Below are positions 63,054 to 64,000 of a DNA stretch of 64,000 nt, piece by piece. The position numbers and the translations under genes were made by a program. Each line of letters starts with the position of its first letter. The first letter of the stretch is position 1. The notes below the pieces were generated by a model. It was not told the origin of the DNA and made no database searches. It saw nothing but the letters and a program-made list of their open reading frames with translations. Origin of the DNA: Arthrobacter sp. P2b (GTDB lineage: Bacteria > Actinomycetota > Actinomycetes > Actinomycetales > Micrococcaceae); assembly GCF_900168295.1 (NCBI RefSeq), contig NZ_FVZL01000010.1, positions 1-64,000 of the forward strand. Reading direction: 5' to 3'.

Positions 63054-63405
63054 GTAGCGTTGCCATACGACCCGTTATCCAGGACGCTCAAGCACACGGG
63101 TGCCATCTCCGATAAGTCTCACCTGAATTACTGTGCTGCGAACATGTGGACCAGTTGTCACTTGCCATAGAAGCGATGAAGCAGTGCGACCTGAGGGGGT
63201 GTACACGCGCCGGCAGGGCTTCCATGCTGGCCCATATGCTTCACATATCGGTGTCTGTCCCATCCATGAAAAGACTGCGCATGCACTTGATGCAGCAGAT
63301 TGGAGAGGATCCTTGAAGTTCCTTTGCGTATGACCGAACGGACGACGGTCAGCATGTGGATCTGAATGATCGCCCGTATTCAAAAGAACTATATTCAGGC
63401 AGAAA

Positions 63406-63436
63406 AAAGGCCCGGTTCGTGGTGAACCGGGCCTTT
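63406..63436 (-). terminator. Terminator of parB
   Basis: AAAGGCCCGGTTC pairs perfectly with GAACCGGGCCTTT around GTGGT; on the minus strand it ends in six T. It lies ten bases after the parB stop. Confidence 0.93.
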
Positions 63437-63445
63437 AGGAAAAGA

Positions 63446-64000
63446 TTAGTTTGTTGAACCGGGAGCCAACACATCCATGATGCGGTTCAGGTCTTCTACA
63501 CTTGCGAATTCGATGCTGACCTTTCCTTTCCTGACACCCAGCGAAATCTTCACGTTGGTATCCAGGCGGTCTGACAAGGATGATGCGAGGTAGTCAAGAC
63601 GCTCATGACGCGCGCCGGGACGGGGCACATTGTTTTTCGGCTGCTTCGTCGGGTCCTGGTAAAGAGTGACAGCCTCTTCTGTGGCCCGTACCGACATACC
63701 CTCAGCGACGATCTTTTGGGCCAGACGCTCCATTGCGGCAGCATCTGGAAGGGACAGCAGCGCGCGGGCGTGACCGGCGGACAGAACGCCCGCAGCAACG
63801 CGCCGCTGCACCAACGGAGGAAGCTTGAGGAGCCGCAGTGTGTTTGACACCTGGGGCCGTGAGCGACCGATACGGTCAGCCAGCTGCTCATGCGTCGTGC
63901 CAAAGTCCTCCAGAAGCTGCTGGTAAGCCGCAGCTTCTTCCAAGGGATTCAGCTGGCTGCGGTGCAGGTTCTCCAACAATGCGTCGCGAAGGAGATCATC
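63446..64000 (-). CDS. parB: Chromosome partitioning protein ParB (5' end cut by window)
   Basis: The last 185 codons of parB; the frame is open to the right edge, reading [20 protein letters not shown] at the first residues seen. That segment ends the N-terminal CTP-binding domain, whose GERR motif lies outside. The helix-turn-helix ([22 protein letters not shown]) and the C-terminal dimerisation domain ([21 protein letters not shown]) are present. ParB loads at parS as a CTP-dependent clamp and drives origin segregation with ParA, which should be encoded just to the right. Confidence 0.95.
   Translation of the reverse strand, partial: DDLLRDALLENLHRSQLNPLEEAAAYQQLLEDFGTTHEQLADRIGRSRPQVSNTLRLLKLPPLVQRRVAAGVLSAGHARALLSLPDAAAMERLAQKIVAEGMSVRATEEAVTLYQDPTKQPKNNVPRPGARHERLDYLASSLSDRLDTNVKISLGVRKGKVSIEFASVEDLNRIMDVLAPGSTN

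Larger units (their letters stand above)
58669..63405. other. 4.7-kb gene-free partition region with eight parS sites
   Basis: Between the terminators of convergent trxA and parB I see no credible gene. Only short frames occur, without family similarity or consistent ribosome binding sites, and the composition is clearly less GC-rich than the flanking genes. The stretch contains eight parS palindromes (58804, 59197, 59421, 60314, 61202, 61883, 62283, 63038) and DnaA-box clusters at 60944-60998 and 61313-61355. Several short frames begin MFHVKH only because ATGTTTCACGTGAAACA is a parS site read as codons. ParB, encoded at the right edge, should bind here. Confidence 0.8.

Noticed and set aside
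1..64000. tRNA, rRNA, riboswitch and insertion sequence genes
   Set aside because: No cloverleaf, rRNA segment, known riboswitch core or transposase frame was recognised by reading both strands; a covariance-model scan was not possible here.

Overview
The window looks like chromosomal DNA of a high-GC actinobacterium of the family Micrococcaceae (Arthrobacter or Pseudarthrobacter type). Evidence is the high GC coding sequence, the frequent GTG/TTG starts, and an origin-side gene order of pcnA, NUDIX, murJ, a split MviN-type protein, trxB, trxA and parB. The genus is an inference from protein character and synteny; no search was run. The chromosomal origin should lie to the right of the window, beyond parB.

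Left part (1-22.6 kb): a lone WXG100 secreted protein; a divergent EamA exporter / CGNR regulator pair; small membrane proteins and a MATE exporter; DoxX; and a large secreted two-enzyme pectin degrader that joins a CE12 rhamnogalacturonan acetylesterase to a PL11 rhamnogalacturonan lyase. An acyl-CoA thioesterase follows. dnaB comes next, with a DnaA-box-like cluster in its upstream gap, and then two tandem membrane-anchored proteins with L7/L12-like C-termini. The rpsF-ssb-rpsR-rplI operon, an amino acid permease and a large orphan LuxR regulator complete this part.

Middle (22.7-30.4 kb): a translationally coupled minus-strand operon encodes GtrA, a galactose-oxidase-like copper radical oxidase with duplicated binding modules, an excalibur-domain secreted protein, a cellulose-synthase-like GT2 and a GT39-type glycosyltransferase. 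It resembles the Streptomyces CslA/GlxA surface-glucan system and is the best candidate for a new surface polysaccharide system here. It is followed by an M18 aminopeptidase, an intradiol dioxygenase-like lipoprotein, an ABC transporter with its two-component system, a PAP2-DAG kinase fusion, a YbjJ-like MFS / DeoR pair flanked by oppositely oriented 32-bp repeat arrays, an ABC-F protein, a MecA-like PBP lipoprotein, a carotenoid-desaturase-like oxidoreductase and two membrane glycosyltransferases.

Right part (49.4-64 kb): an 800-bp gap holds two short reading frames with strong ribosome binding sites. Then come a histidine phosphatase, pcnA, a NUDIX hydrolase, murJ, a pseudokinase-TM-discoidin protein, trxB and trxA. 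Between the convergent trxA and parB lies about 4.7 kb with no credible gene. This stretch holds eight parS sites and two DnaA-box clusters on either side of one parS, and is probably the chromosome's partition centromere. parB, which should bind these sites, is cut by the right edge of the window.
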